Below, in pieces: positions 24,328 through 33,794 of a DNA stretch of 64,000 nt (the first letter of the stretch is position 1; each line of letters begins with the position of its first letter). Source of the DNA: Sphingomonas chungangi (GTDB lineage: Bacteria > Pseudomonadota > Alphaproteobacteria > Sphingomonadales > Sphingomonadaceae); assembly GCF_013778325.1 (NCBI RefSeq), contig NZ_JACEIB010000027.1, positions 1-64,000 on the forward strand, read 5' to 3'. A program made the translations under genes and the position numbers. The notes beneath the pieces were generated by a model. It ran no database searches. It was not told the DNA's origin and saw only the letters and a program-made list of their open reading frames with translations.

Positions 24328-26423
24328 TTCGTCACCACTCCGTGTTGCGCATTCGCGGTCTGATCGAGGGGTCCGGTTCCGGTGTCCGCCCGCACCCGGT
24401 CGACGAATTGCAGGAAATTCGGCAGCAGCAGGTCGTTGGCGAAGCCGGACAGATGGTCCGTGTCGGAATAGAGCGGCCGGCCGTCGAGATAGCCATGGCA
24501 CTCCGGCGTATCGCACAGCGCCGGGAACGGATCCCAGTAATAGACCCCCGGCTGCGCGAGCGCGGCATAGAGCGCGCGCGCCGGGGCCGCCCGCTTCTCC
24601 AGCATCGATCGCGGCAGATCGGGGCCGATCCTGCAATAGTCGCTGATCCGGTTGAACGGATCGGCGCAGCGCACCAGCTCGACCGCGGTCACCGGCTTCG
24701 GCTCCTCAATGATGACGCGGGCGCCGGTCGAGAGCAATTGACCGAGCCGGACGCGGTTTCTCTGCCGGTCCTGCGCGCCGACCGGCCCTTCCGGGGTCCG
24801 AAGACTTCCGTCGCCGTCGCGGACGCGCGGCACGGCGAGCGCCGGGAGGAAGATCACGTCGCCCGGCCGCGCACGCGCCCTGATGTCCGCGATCGACCGG
24901 TTCAGGAAAGCGTCGCAGGCAGGGATGGTGGTGTTCGCGAGGGTCTGGATCGGGCGGCATCCCCCGAGCGAGTAGAGCCGTACATCATACCGCCCGGAAG
25001 CGGCCACCTGCCAAAGCATCCGGGTGTAGGCACCGGCATGCGAATCGCCGAGCACGAAGAGCCCGGCGGGCGCGGCGGGGGCGCAGGCCGGCGACCACGT
25101 GGTCAGCTGCCCTCCGCCGAAATGCACGCTCCGCTTCTGGTTCGCACATTGGGCCGAGGCCGCGCCCGGCCACGCATAAGCGTCCCAGACCGTCACGTCG
25201 TTCGAGGCCGCCAGCCCGAGCGTCGGCTTGGCGCCGTCCAGCGCCGTGCACGATACGGCCAGCAAGGCCGCCACGCCGCCGAAGGTCGCGAAATAGCGTG
25301 GCGCGGAGATCGTCTTCAGCCATGCCGCCGAACGGATCGGGCGTTCCACCCAATGATAGCTCGCCTCCGCCAGAGCGAAGGTCGCCGCGAAGGCGATGAC
25401 CCGAAGGACAGACGTGTCGAGGCCGACTGTCCAGCGCAGCAAAACGACGACGCCCCAATGCCACAGATACAGAGAATAGCTGATCCGCCCGACATGGCGC
25501 AGCCATTCCCGCGTGAGGAGGACGTTGGCCCAGTGCGTCGGCATCGTCACGATGCATGCGATCACGGCGGCGGTGCCGAGACAGGCCGGTATCGCGAACG
25601 GGAACGGAAATGGATCGGACGGGGTCAGGACGAACGAAGCGATCAGCACGACGAAGCCCACCGCGCCCACCACGGCCATGCCCCGGCCCCCGGAGATCGC
25701 CCTGCGCTCGCGCGACAGCGCGAGCTTCAGGAGGAAGCCGATTCCCAACTCCCAGAACCGGGTGGGCAGCATGTAGAAGGCGAATTCGTGCGATCGCCTC
25801 GTGACCAGCCAGCACGCGAGCAGCGACCCCAATGTCGCCGCCACCAGCACCGCGAGCGCGATCTTCGATTTCCCTGCCGACCGGCGCGCGATGAGCCAGT
25901 AGGAGAAAAACGGGAATATGAAATAATATTGCTCTTCTACAGCGAGCGACCAGGTGTGCGTGAAGGTGTTGAACGCCGTTCCTGGCGAAAAATAGTCGCC
26001 CGACTTGAAGAACAGCACGACGTTGCTCAGGCCGAACAGCGAAGACGTTCCCGTCATCGCGATATATTGCGTTTCCCGTCCGCCCGGAATGAAGAGCATC
26101 CCCAGGATTTCGACCACGATCACATAGAGGAAGAGCGCCGGAAAGATACGGGCGAACCGCCGTCTGTAGAACCAGATGAAATAGTCGGAGAGCGACGAGG
26201 GGTTCGCCTCCGAAACCGATTGCGCCACGACGTAGCCGGAGATCACGAAGAAAACGTCGACGCCGACGAACCCCCCGGGCATCCAGCTCTCGTGGACGTG
26301 GAACAGGACCACGCCCAGCACGGCCAGCGCCCGCAGCCCGTCGATACCGGGAAAATAGGGATGGGTTGCGGCGCGACCGTCGCCGGCGGTGACGTGTCTC
26401 ACTCCCGCCGTTGCAGCACTCAC
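24324..26423 (-). CDS. two-domain O-acyltransferase: acyltransferase family 3 plus C-terminal SGNH domain
   Basis: The 699-residue protein has an N-terminal membrane domain of about 11 segments that begins FPGIDGLRALAVLGVVLFH (family His42) and includes THTWSLAVEEQYYFIFPF. It is fused to a periplasmic SGNH domain with LFVLGDSHAG (Ser461) and TDHLSG (Asp654, His657). This OafA-type fusion O-acetylates LPS and EPS: the membrane part passes the acyl group and the SGNH domain transfers it to the glycan. The GTG at 26423 overlaps the rmlD stop as GTGA, and its stop overlaps the epimerase start as ATGA. Coupling to rmlACD suggests it may modify rhamnose or the neighbouring uronic acid. Confidence 0.9.
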   Translation of the reverse strand: MSAATAGVRHVTAGDGRAATHPYFPGIDGLRALAVLGVVLFHVHESWMPGGFVGVDVFFVISGYVVAQSVSEANPSSLSDYFIWFYRRRFARIFPALFLYVIVVEILGMLFIPGGRETQYIAMTGTSSLFGLSNVVLFFKSGDYFSPGTAFNTFTHTWSLAVEEQYYFIFPFFSYWLIARRSAGKSKIALAVLVAATLGSLLACWLVTRRSHEFAFYMLPTRFWELGIGFLLKLALSRERRAISGGRGMAVVGAVGFVVLIASFVLTPSDPFPFPFAIPACLGTAAVIACIVTMPTHWANVLLTREWLRHVGRISYSLYLWHWGVVVLLRWTVGLDTSVLRVIAFAATFALAEASYHWVERPIRSAAWLKTISAPRYFATFGGVAALLAVSCTALDGAKPTLGLAASNDVTVWDAYAWPGAASAQCANQKRSVHFGGGQLTTWSPACAPAAPAGLFVLGDSHAGAYTRMLWQVAASGRYDVRLYSLGGCRPIQTLANTTIPACDAFLNRSIADIRARARPGDVIFLPALAVPRVRDGDGSLRTPEGPVGAQDRQRNRVRLGQLLSTGARVIIEEPKPVTAVELVRCADPFNRISDYCRIGPDLPRSMLEKRAAPARALYAALAQPGVYYWDPFPALCDTPECHGYLDGRPLYSDTDHLSGFANDLLLPNFLQFVDRVRADTGTGPLDQTANAQHGVVTK

Positions 26424-27283
26424 GCCAAAGGCTCTTTCGCGATCTCCGCCATCATGATGCGCAGATTGGCGCGCCAGTGCGGCGCCGGGCCGCCGAGCGC
26501 GGCCCAGGTCGCCTCCTTGTCGAGCACCGAATAGGATGGGCGCCGCGCCGGTGTCGGGAAATCGGCGGTGGAGATCGGGACGACCGGCACCGCCTTGTCC
26601 AGCAATCCGATCGCGAGCGCCTCCTCCTGGATGGCGACCGCGAAATCGTACCAGCTCGCAGCACCACTGTCGGTATAGTGGTAGATGCCGCTCGCGCCCT
26701 GCCCGGCCAGCGCCCACAAGGCGGCGGCGAGGCCAGGCGCGTAGGTCGGCGTGCCGATCTGGTCGGCGACGACACGCACTTGCGGGTGCTGCCCCATCAG
26801 ACGCAGCATGGTGCGCACGAAATTGCCGCCGGTCGGCGCATAGACCCAGGCGGTGCGGACGATCAGCGTGTCCTCGCCCGCCGCCACCTCGCCGGCCAGC
26901 TTGGTGCGGCCATAAGCACCGAGCGGGCTGGTCGGTGCGGATGGCGCATAGGGTATGCCCGATGCCCCGTCGAACACGAAGTCGGTCGAGACGTGGACCA
27001 GCCGCGCCCCCGCGTTCCGCGCCGCATCGGCCAGGATGCCGACAGCGGCGGCATTGACGGCATAGGCCGCATCCTCCTCGGCCTCGGCCTTGTCGACCGC
27101 GGTATAGGCCGCCGCGTTGAGAAGCAGCGCCGGCCTCTCCGCATCGATCAACGCCGTGACGGCGGCGCGATCGGTGATGTCGAGCGTGTCGACATCGTGC
27201 GAGACGATCTCGACGCCCTCGGGCGCGGTCGCGGCGAGCCCCCGGCCGAGCTGGCCCTTGCCGCCGACGATCAGCGCCTTCAC
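26420..27283 (-). CDS. rmlD: dTDP-4-dehydrorhamnose reductase
   Basis: This 287-residue enzyme performs the last step of dTDP-L-rhamnose synthesis. It has a short-form dinucleotide motif GGKGQLGRGL (7-16), the family stretch LLLNAAAYTAVDKAE, VHVSTDFVFDG, and YGRTKLAGE with the catalytic Tyr and Lys. Length is normal. The GTG start at 27283 overlaps the rmlC stop as GTGA, and its stop overlaps the next acyltransferase. All four rml enzymes are in the window, so the cell can make dTDP-rhamnose for the EPS. Confidence 0.95.
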   Translation of the reverse strand: MKALIVGGKGQLGRGLAATAPEGVEIVSHDVDTLDITDRAAVTALIDAERPALLLNAAAYTAVDKAEAEEDAAYAVNAAAVGILADAARNAGARLVHVSTDFVFDGASGIPYAPSAPTSPLGAYGRTKLAGEVAAGEDTLIVRTAWVYAPTGGNFVRTMLRLMGQHPQVRVVADQIGTPTYAPGLAAALWALAGQGASGIYHYTDSGAASWYDFAVAIQEEALAIGLLDKAVPVVPISTADFPTPARRPSYSVLDKEATWAALGGPAPHWRANLRIMMAEIAKEPLA

Positions 27284-27825
27284 GCGAAGGCCTCGATCTC
27301 GGCGAGCGGCTTGCCGACCTGGTCCTTGGCGGAAAGCTCGGGCTCGATCCCCTCGAGTGGCCATTCGATGCCGACCGTCGGGTCGTTCCACAGCAGCGAA
27401 TGCTCGTTCGCCGGCTCGTAGAGCGCGGTGCATTTGTAGAGGAAGTCGGTGCCGTCCTCCAGGCTCAGGAAACCGTGGGCGAAGCCCGGCGGCACCCAGA
27501 ACATCCGCTTGTTCGCTGCGGAAAGCTCGACGCCGACCCATTGGCCGAAATGCGGCGAGGACCGGCGGATGTCGACCGCGACGTCCCATACGCGCCCGTT
27601 CACGACGCGCACCAGCTTGCCCTGCGGGTTGGGGTTCTGGAAATGCAGGCCGCGCAGCACGCCGCGCCGCGATCGGCTGTGATTGTCCTGCACGAAGCTG
27701 AGGTCCAGCCCCAGATCGGCGAAGCGGGCCTGGTTCCAGCTTTCCATGAAGAAGCCGCGATCGTCGCCGAAAACCTGCGGCTCGATGATCACTGGGCCGG
27801 GAATGGCGGTCTCGATCAGCTTCAT
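27280..27825 (-). CDS. rmlC: dTDP-4-dehydrorhamnose 3,5-epimerase
   Basis: The 181-residue cupin enzyme epimerises dTDP-4-keto-6-deoxyglucose at C3 and C5. It shows [11 protein letters not shown] (20-30), the [10 protein letters not shown] block with catalytic His61, and [14 protein letters not shown], all diagnostic of RmlC. The ATG at 27825 overlaps the rmlA stop as ATGA, and its own stop overlaps the rmlD GTG. Length matches the family (about 180). Confidence 0.96.
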   Translation of the reverse strand: MKLIETAIPGPVIIEPQVFGDDRGFFMESWNQARFADLGLDLSFVQDNHSRSRRGVLRGLHFQNPNPQGKLVRVVNGRVWDVAVDIRRSSPHFGQWVGVELSAANKRMFWVPPGFAHGFLSLEDGTDFLYKCTALYEPANEHSLLWNDPTVGIEWPLEGIEPELSAKDQVGKPLAEIEAFA

Positions 27826-28703
27826 AGCGCGCCCCTGCCTTCGAGCAGACCGAGCAGATAATCGCCATAGCCGCTCTTGCGCAGCGGCGTCGCCACCCGC
27901 TCCAGCGCGGCGGCGTCGATGAAGCCCTGCCGCCAGGCGATCTCCTCCGGGCAGCAGATCTTGAGGCCCTGCCGCTCCTCGGTGATCCGCACGTAGAGCC
28001 CGGCATCGAGCAGGCTGCCATGCGTGCCGGTGTCGAGCCAGGCATAGCCCCGCCCCATGATCTCGACCGAGAGGCTGCCCTCGTCCAGATAGAGGCGGTT
28101 GAGATCGGTGATCTCCAGCTCGCCGCGAGCCGAGGGCTTCAGGTCCTTCGCCCGCGCCACCGCCGTGCCGTCGTAGAAATAGAGGCCGGTCACCGCATAA
28201 TTGGATTTGGGCGCGGCCGGCTTTTCCTCGATCGTCTCGGCCCGGCCCTCGGCGTCGAAGGAGACGACGCCGTAGGCCGTCGCGTCCTTGACGCGATATC
28301 CGAACACCGTCGCGCCATCGGTGCGGCTGTCCGCTTTCTGGAGAAGTTCCGGAAAGCCGTGGCCGTAGAAGATGTTGTCGCCCAGCACGAGCGCAGACGG
28401 ATCCTCGCCCACGAAGCCGGCACCGATGCGATAGGCCTCGGCCAGCCCGTTGGGCTCGGGTTGCACGGCATAGTCGATCGAAAGGCCGAGCTCGCCGCCG
28501 TCGCCCAGCACCGCCTTGAACGCCGCCTGGTCATGCGGGGTGGTGATGATCAGCATCTCGCGGATGCCCGCCATCATCAGCGTCGACAGCGGATAATAGA
28601 TCATCGGCTTGTCATAGACCGGCATCAGCTGCTTCGAGACGCCGCGAGTCAGCGGATAGAGCCGTGTTCCCGAGCCGCCGGCCAAGATGATTCCCTTGCG
28701 CAT
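27822..28703 (-). CDS. rmlA: glucose-1-phosphate thymidylyltransferase
   Basis: The 293-residue nucleotidyltransferase makes dTDP-glucose from dTTP and glucose-1-phosphate, the entry to the rhamnose pathway. It opens [16 protein letters not shown] with the nucleotide-binding loop and contains [37 protein letters not shown] and [14 protein letters not shown], all RmlA hallmarks. It is first in a five-gene unit with 4-base overlaps throughout. A GCTGCGTTGCA element lies 58-70 bases upstream of the ATG. Confidence 0.96.
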   Translation of the reverse strand: MRKGIILAGGSGTRLYPLTRGVSKQLMPVYDKPMIYYPLSTLMMAGIREMLIITTPHDQAAFKAVLGDGGELGLSIDYAVQPEPNGLAEAYRIGAGFVGEDPSALVLGDNIFYGHGFPELLQKADSRTDGATVFGYRVKDATAYGVVSFDAEGRAETIEEKPAAPKSNYAVTGLYFYDGTAVARAKDLKPSARGELEITDLNRLYLDEGSLSVEIMGRGYAWLDTGTHGSLLDAGLYVRITEERQGLKICCPEEIAWRQGFIDAAALERVATPLRKSGYGDYLLGLLEGRGAL

Positions 28704-28758
28704 TCGCCCCCGCCCGCAGCCATCCTCGTGCCCAGCCAGTTACCCGACCGCCCGTCGC

Positions 28759-28771
28759 ATTGCAACGCAGC
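28759..28771 (-). promoter_or_regulatory. GCTGCRTTGCA element, copy 3, upstream of rmlA
   Basis: Minus-strand GCTGCGTTGCAAT. The first 11 bases are identical to copy 1 (6727-6737) and it has the same orientation relative to its downstream gene. The right arm is less symmetric than in copies 1 and 2. Confidence 0.35.
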
Positions 28772-28859
28772 ACCAAGACGCGATGCTCGACGGAATGGCG
28801 AAATGCTGCGCCTGTTTGCAATTCCGCTTCGCCGCCTCGCTTGCGCGAGTCGCGAAACC

Positions 28860-28872
28860 GATGCAATGCAGC
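28860..28872 (-). promoter_or_regulatory. GCTGCRTTGCA element, copy 4, in the rmlA-ugd divergent gap
   Basis: Minus-strand GCTGCATTGCATC, one half-site base short of the perfect palindrome on the right arm. It lies 33-45 bases upstream of the ugd start, close enough to influence ugd expression. Confidence 0.35.
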
Positions 28873-28904
28873 ACGCATTCTTTCGCGGCGAAAGCAGGGG
28901 TTCC

Positions 28905-30215
28905 ATGCGCATCACGATGATCGGCACCGGCTATGTCGGCCTTGTTTCCGGGGCGTGCTTCTCGGATTTCGGTCATGAGGTGGTCTGCGTCGACAAGGAC
29001 GACGCCAAGATCGCTGCCCTGCACCAGAATGTGATGCCGATTTATGAGCCGGGGCTGGACGCGCTGGTCGCCGCCAACGTGCGCGCCGGCCGCCTGTCGT
29101 TCACCACCGACCTCGCCGAGGGCGTCAAGGGCGCCGATGCCGTGTTCATCGCCGTCGGCACGCCGTCGCGACGCGGCGACGGCCATGCCGACCTGAGCTA
29201 TGTCTTCGCGGCCGTGAAGGAAGTGGCCGAAGCGCTGGACGGGCCGGCGGTGCTGATCACCAAGTCCACCGTGCCTGTCGGCACCGGCGATGAGGTCGAG
29301 CGCATCGTCGCCGAGGCCGCGCCCGGCAAGGGCATCACCGTCGCCTCCAATCCGGAGTTCCTGCGCGAAGGCGCCGCGATCGACGATTTCAAACGGCCCG
29401 ATCGCGTCGTCTGCGGTACCGACGACGAGGGTGCGCGGGCCGTGCTTTCCGCCATCTACCGCCCGCTCTCGCTCAACCAGTCGGCGCCTGTGATGTTCAC
29501 CGGCCGCCGCACGGCCGAGCTGATCAAATACGCCGCCAACGCCTTCCTGGCGACCAAGATCACCTTCATCAACGAGATCGCCGATCTCTGCGAAGCGGTG
29601 GGCGCGGATGTGCAGGAGGTCTCGCGCGGCATCGGATTGGACAACCGCATCGGCCGCAAGTTCCTGCACGCCGGCCCCGGCTACGGCGGCTCCTGCTTCC
29701 CCAAGGACACGCTGGCGCTGCTCAAGACCGCCGACGATTTCGAGAGCCCGTTGCGTATCGTCGAAGCAACGATCAACGCCAACGACGCCCGCAAGCGCGC
29801 GATGGGCCGCAAGGTCATCAGGGCGATGGGCGGCGAGGTGCGCGGCAAGACGATCGGCGTGCTGGGCCTCACCTTTAAGCCCAATACCGACGACATGCGC
29901 GATTCGCCCGCCATCGCCGTTATCCAGACGCTGCAGGATGCCGGCGCAACGATCCGCGCCTTCGACCCGGAAGGCCATGAGCAGGCCCGGAAGGTGCTGA
30001 CCGGCGTCGAATTCATGGACGGCGCCTACGAGGTGGCCGACGCCGCCGACGCGCTGGTGATCGTCACCGAATGGGACGCGTTCCGCGCGCTCGACCTCAA
30101 GCGCATCGCCGGGCAGCTCAAGCAGCCGATCCTCGTCGACCTTCGCAACATCTATCCGCCGCAGGACGTGATCGATGCCGGCCTGGACTATACCGGGGTC
30201 GGCAAGGGGGCATAG
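28905..30215 (+). CDS. ugd: UDP-glucose 6-dehydrogenase
   Basis: The 436-residue enzyme oxidises UDP-glucose to UDP-glucuronate with two NAD. It has MIGTGYVGLVSGACF at the N terminus, ASNPEFLREG, the lysine-bearing ELIKYAANAFLATKI, and GPGYGGSCFPKD with catalytic Cys264, then LGLTFKPNTDDMRDSP. The ATG at 28905 has CAGGGG upstream; the in-frame stretch before it is non-coding in character. It is divergent from rmlA with a 201-base gap and convergent with the HlyD gene (stops 4 bases apart). With the epimerase at 23,314 it points to uronic acids in the EPS. Confidence 0.96.
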   Translation: MRITMIGTGYVGLVSGACFSDFGHEVVCVDKDDAKIAALHQNVMPIYEPGLDALVAANVRAGRLSFTTDLAEGVKGADAVFIAVGTPSRRGDGHADLSYVFAAVKEVAEALDGPAVLITKSTVPVGTGDEVERIVAEAAPGKGITVASNPEFLREGAAIDDFKRPDRVVCGTDDEGARAVLSAIYRPLSLNQSAPVMFTGRRTAELIKYAANAFLATKITFINEIADLCEAVGADVQEVSRGIGLDNRIGRKFLHAGPGYGGSCFPKDTLALLKTADDFESPLRIVEATINANDARKRAMGRKVIRAMGGEVRGKTIGVLGLTFKPNTDDMRDSPAIAVIQTLQDAGATIRAFDPEGHEQARKVLTGVEFMDGAYEVADAADALVIVTEWDAFRALDLKRIAGQLKQPILVDLRNIYPPQDVIDAGLDYTGVGKGA

Positions 30216-30219
30216 CCGC

Positions 30220-31653
30220 CTATCGCTCGTGCCCGGCCTCGGCGAAGACGCGCTGGACGGGCGAGAGCACGTAATCGGCGAGGCGGCGGCGCCCCGTCTT
30301 GATCTCGGCCACGACTGCCATACCCGGCGTGATCGCCCGCTGCGCGCCATCGACCAGAATGGTCGGACGCAGCAGGCGGATGCGCGCGGCATAGACGGGC
30401 GCGCCGGCATTGGCGTTGGGATGCGCGGGATCGTAGGTCGGCGTCATCGCGTCAGCCGAGACCGAGACGACCACGGCCGGCACGGTACCGTATCGGGTGA
30501 ACGGAAAGCTGTCGATCTTCACCTCTGCCGGCATGCCGGCGCGAACGAAGCCGACATCGCGATTCTCCAGCCGGGCGCGAACCTCGACGCCGCCGCCGGC
30601 CGGCGATAGCCGCATCACCGGCTGACCAGGCTGGACGACACCGCCGATCGTGTGGACGGCCAGTTCCTGCACCGTGCCGGAGACCGGCGCGCGCAGCGTC
30701 ATGCCGGCAAGGTGCGAGGCTGCCTTGTCGAGCTGGTCCTGCAGCGAATCGGCCTTGGCACTGGCCTCGGCCAGATCGGCGAGCGCCTTCTGCCGGATGT
30801 CGGCGGCGCTGCCCGCCCGATCGCTGCGCGCCGCAGCCAACGCCGCCGCGATCCCCGGCATGCGCTGCCTCTGCGCCGCTATCGAGGCGGTCGCATCCTT
30901 CGCCTGCCCCTCGGCATCGACCATCCGCAGATCCGAGGTGAAACCCTTGCGCGCCAGGACCTCGTAGATTCCCAGTCGCTTGTCGGCGACCTTGGAGAGC
31001 GCGGTCAGCCGATCGAGATCGGCCTGCCCGCCGGCCAGCTCGGCCTGTTTCTCGACGACGACGCGATCGAGCTCGGCCAGCTTGGCGTCGCGCGCGGCGA
31101 TATCGTCCGTCGCCTGCTGGCGGGCGAGGCGCGCGGCGGTGGGATCGGCCCCGGGCGGTGCGGCGAAAGGCTCGCCCAGCGCGGTCGTGCGCAGCCGCGC
31201 CACCTCCAGCCGCTCGGCGTTCAGCTGGCCGCGCAGCATGTCCCGATCGGCCTGCGCCTCGGTCGGCTGGAGACGCAGCAGCACGGCGCCGGCGGGCACG
31301 CTCTGCCCGTCATGGACCAGGATCTCCTCGACCCGCGCGGCGTCGAGCGGCTGGATGACCTTGCCGCCGCCATCGGAGGCGACCTCGCCCGGCGCGGTCG
31401 CGGTCATGTCGACCTTGCCGATGAAACCCCACAGCAGGATCAGTCCCACCAGTGCCGCGATCACATAGCCGGTCACGCGCGCAGCGGGCGACGGCGGCGC
31501 TTCGACGATCTCCAGCGCGGCGGGCAGAAAATCCAGCTCGTCACGTCCTGCGCCGCCGAACAGCGCATCGATTTTCGCGCCGTCACCCAGCGCCCGCCAC
31601 TGCCGGACGAGCGATCGGCGCGCGTCGCCGATGCGGGCGGGCAGCATCGTCAT
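30220..31653 (-). CDS. type I secretion membrane fusion protein (HlyD family)
   Basis: The 477-residue protein has a cytoplasmic N terminus of about 60 residues, one membrane segment (VTGYVIAALVGLILLWGFI), a biotinyl-like half VIQPLDAARVEEILVHDGQSV, a long Ala/Asp/Arg-rich coiled-coil hairpin (about 130-290), and the second half LRAPVSGTVQELAVHTIGGVV followed by the beta-barrel part with VKIDSFPFTRYG. It links the inner-membrane ABC protein to a TolC-type outer-membrane channel, which is not in this window. The ATG at 31653 overlaps the ABC transporter stop as ATGA. A T1SS pair beside rml genes recalls atrB/atrD of sphingan loci. Confidence 0.92.
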   Translation of the reverse strand: MTMLPARIGDARRSLVRQWRALGDGAKIDALFGGAGRDELDFLPAALEIVEAPPSPAARVTGYVIAALVGLILLWGFIGKVDMTATAPGEVASDGGGKVIQPLDAARVEEILVHDGQSVPAGAVLLRLQPTEAQADRDMLRGQLNAERLEVARLRTTALGEPFAAPPGADPTAARLARQQATDDIAARDAKLAELDRVVVEKQAELAGGQADLDRLTALSKVADKRLGIYEVLARKGFTSDLRMVDAEGQAKDATASIAAQRQRMPGIAAALAAARSDRAGSAADIRQKALADLAEASAKADSLQDQLDKAASHLAGMTLRAPVSGTVQELAVHTIGGVVQPGQPVMRLSPAGGGVEVRARLENRDVGFVRAGMPAEVKIDSFPFTRYGTVPAVVVSVSADAMTPTYDPAHPNANAGAPVYAARIRLLRPTILVDGAQRAITPGMAVVAEIKTGRRRLADYVLSPVQRVFAEAGHER

Positions 31654-33794
31654 GCCGTCTGCCGCTCGATTCCCGAGATCTGCGCGCGCCACAGTCGCGC
31701 GTAGCGCCCGCCGGCGGCCAGAAGGGACGCGTGGTTGCCGTCCTCGATGATGCGGCCGCCCTCCACCGTCACGATCCGGTCGGCCATGCGCAGCGCGGAG
31801 AGACGGTGCGCGATGATGATCACGGTACGCCCCTGGCAGATCGCCTGCATGTTCTGCTGGATGGCCTGCTCACTCTCGAGGTCGAGCGCGCTGGTCGCCT
31901 CGTCGAAGATCAGGATGCGGGGATCGGTGGCGAGCATCCGCGCGATCGCGATCCGCTGTCGCTGACCGCCGGACAGGGTGGCGCCGCGCTCTCCCACCTC
32001 CGTCTCGAAGCCCTGCGGCAGCGCGGCGATGAAATCATAGGCGCCGGCCAGCCGCGCGGCGGCGACCACGCGATCGATCGTCATGCCGGGGTTGGAAAGC
32101 GCAATATTCTCGTGGACGCTGCCCCGGAACAGCATGCTGTCCTGAAGCACGAGCCCCACCTGCCTGCGCAGCCAGGCGGGATCGAGCATCGCCGCGTCGA
32201 TCCCGTCGATCAGCACCCGCCCTGTCTCCGGCACGTGCAGCCGCTGGACGAGCCGTGCGATGGTCGACTTGCCCGAACCGGACGGGCCGACGACGCCGAT
32301 GATCCTGCCGGCGGGCACGTGCAGCGTCAGTCCATCGAGCGCGGGCGGTGCGTCGATCCGATAGCGGAAGCGGACATCCTCGAACGTCACCGCGCCCGAC
32401 AGCAACGGCGGGGGCGCCGAGGCGGTGCGGCGTGGTTCGGCCGGGCTGTTCAGGATGTCACCCACCCGCTCGACCGAAATGCGCGCCTGCTGGAAATCCT
32501 GCCAGAGCTGGGCGAGGCGCAACACGGGCGTCGCGATCTGCCCGGCGAGCATGTTGACCGCGACCAACTCGCCGATGGTGAGGTCGCCCCGGATCACAGC
32601 ATGGGCACCAAGATAGAGGACGAGCAGCGTGGTCAGCCGGCTGACGAACGTCGCCGCCTGGGTCGCGACGATGCCCACCCGCATCGCCGAGAAGGCGGCG
32701 GCGACATAGCTGGCGAGCTGCGTCTCCCAGCGCCGCTGCATCCCCGGCTCGACGGCCATCGCCTTGATCGTCTCGATGCCCGTCACGCTTTCGACCAGCA
32801 GCGCCTGATTCTCGGCACCGCGCCGGAAGCGCTCGTTGATGCGATCTCGCAGCACCGGCGTCGCGATCAGCGAGATGAGCACGTAGAGCGGGATCGAGGC
32901 CGTCACCACCCATCCGATCAGCGGCGCGTACCAGAAGATCAGCGCGAGGTAGAGGCTGCCGAAGGTGAGGTCGATCGCCAGCGTCAGCGTCGATCCGGTC
33001 ATGAACTGGCGGATGCTCTCCAGCTCGCGAACGCGCGCGACGCTGTCACCCACCCGCCGCGCGCCGAAATAGCCGAGCGGCAGCGACAGCAGATGGCGAT
33101 AGGTGCGCGCGCCGAGCTCGACGTCGATCCGGTTGGCCGTGTGCGAGAAGAGATAGGAGCGGATGCCACCCAGCAGCACCTCGAAGGTCAGGGCGATCGC
33201 CATGCCCGTGACCACGACGTCGAGCGTCGAGAAGCCGCGATGGACCAGCACCTTGTCCACCACCACCTGGAAGAACAGCGGCGTCGCGAGGCCGAGCAGC
33301 TGCAGCGCCACGCTGGCGACCAGCACCTCGGACAGCACCCGGCGATACCGCATCACCGCTGCGAGGAACCAGCCGAGTCCGAAGCGCCGCTCCGCCGAGG
33401 CGAGCGGCTCCTTGCGCCGCATCAGCAGCAGGGTGCCGTCCCAGCCGGCGACGAAATCGTCGATCGCCTTCACCTCGGGCTGGCGGCCGGGATATTGGAA
33501 CAGCACGCGACCGGCGCCGTCCGGACCGGCGATCCGCGCGACGACCAGCCAGCGCCCGTCGGCGTCGCGGGCCAGCGCCGGCAAGGGCTGGCGGCCCAGA
33601 CGATCCGGCGCGGGGCGGACGAGGCGAGCGCGCAGGCCCGAAGCACCGGCGGCGCGCAGCATCGCGGTCTCGTCGAAAGACCCCGAGGGTGCGAAGCACG
33701 CAGTCATGTCGGCGGGATCGGCGGGTACGCCGTGCAGCACGCAGGCGAGCGCGAACGCCTCCGCGCCGCCGTCGCTTGTCCGTCCTTCCGCCAT
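31650..33794 (-). CDS. type I secretion ABC transporter (HlyB/LapB-type, degenerate C39-like domain)
   Basis: The 714-residue protein has an N-terminal peptidase-C39-like domain (about 1-125), a six-segment membrane domain (about 150-430), and an ABC ATPase with GPSGSGKST (Walker A), LSGGQRQRIAIARM (signature), ILIFDEATSALD (Walker B) and the His switch IIIAHRL. At the place where C39 peptidases have Glu-Cys-Gly, residues 12-14 read Glu-Ala-Phe, so the domain should dock substrates, not cleave them. This is typical of exporters of RTX and large adhesin proteins. It is first in a two-gene unit with HlyD. Candidate cargo lies next door at 34,520 and 39,351. Confidence 0.93.
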   Translation of the reverse strand: MAEGRTSDGGAEAFALACVLHGVPADPADMTACFAPSGSFDETAMLRAAGASGLRARLVRPAPDRLGRQPLPALARDADGRWLVVARIAGPDGAGRVLFQYPGRQPEVKAIDDFVAGWDGTLLLMRRKEPLASAERRFGLGWFLAAVMRYRRVLSEVLVASVALQLLGLATPLFFQVVVDKVLVHRGFSTLDVVVTGMAIALTFEVLLGGIRSYLFSHTANRIDVELGARTYRHLLSLPLGYFGARRVGDSVARVRELESIRQFMTGSTLTLAIDLTFGSLYLALIFWYAPLIGWVVTASIPLYVLISLIATPVLRDRINERFRRGAENQALLVESVTGIETIKAMAVEPGMQRRWETQLASYVAAAFSAMRVGIVATQAATFVSRLTTLLVLYLGAHAVIRGDLTIGELVAVNMLAGQIATPVLRLAQLWQDFQQARISVERVGDILNSPAEPRRTASAPPPLLSGAVTFEDVRFRYRIDAPPALDGLTLHVPAGRIIGVVGPSGSGKSTIARLVQRLHVPETGRVLIDGIDAAMLDPAWLRRQVGLVLQDSMLFRGSVHENIALSNPGMTIDRVVAAARLAGAYDFIAALPQGFETEVGERGATLSGGQRQRIAIARMLATDPRILIFDEATSALDLESEQAIQQNMQAICQGRTVIIIAHRLSALRMADRIVTVEGGRIIEDGNHASLLAAGGRYARLWRAQISGIERQTA

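Noticed and set aside
28750-28790. Sigma-54 promoter upstream of rmlA
   Set aside because: The TTGG and TTGCA boxes have a GG-to-GC spacing of 9 bases, not 10, and TGGCAC is not matched.
28020-30215. N-terminal extension of UDP-glucose dehydrogenase through rmlA
   Set aside because: The extension runs antisense through rmlA and ugd starts at its normal nucleotide-binding motif at 28905 with a ribosome site.
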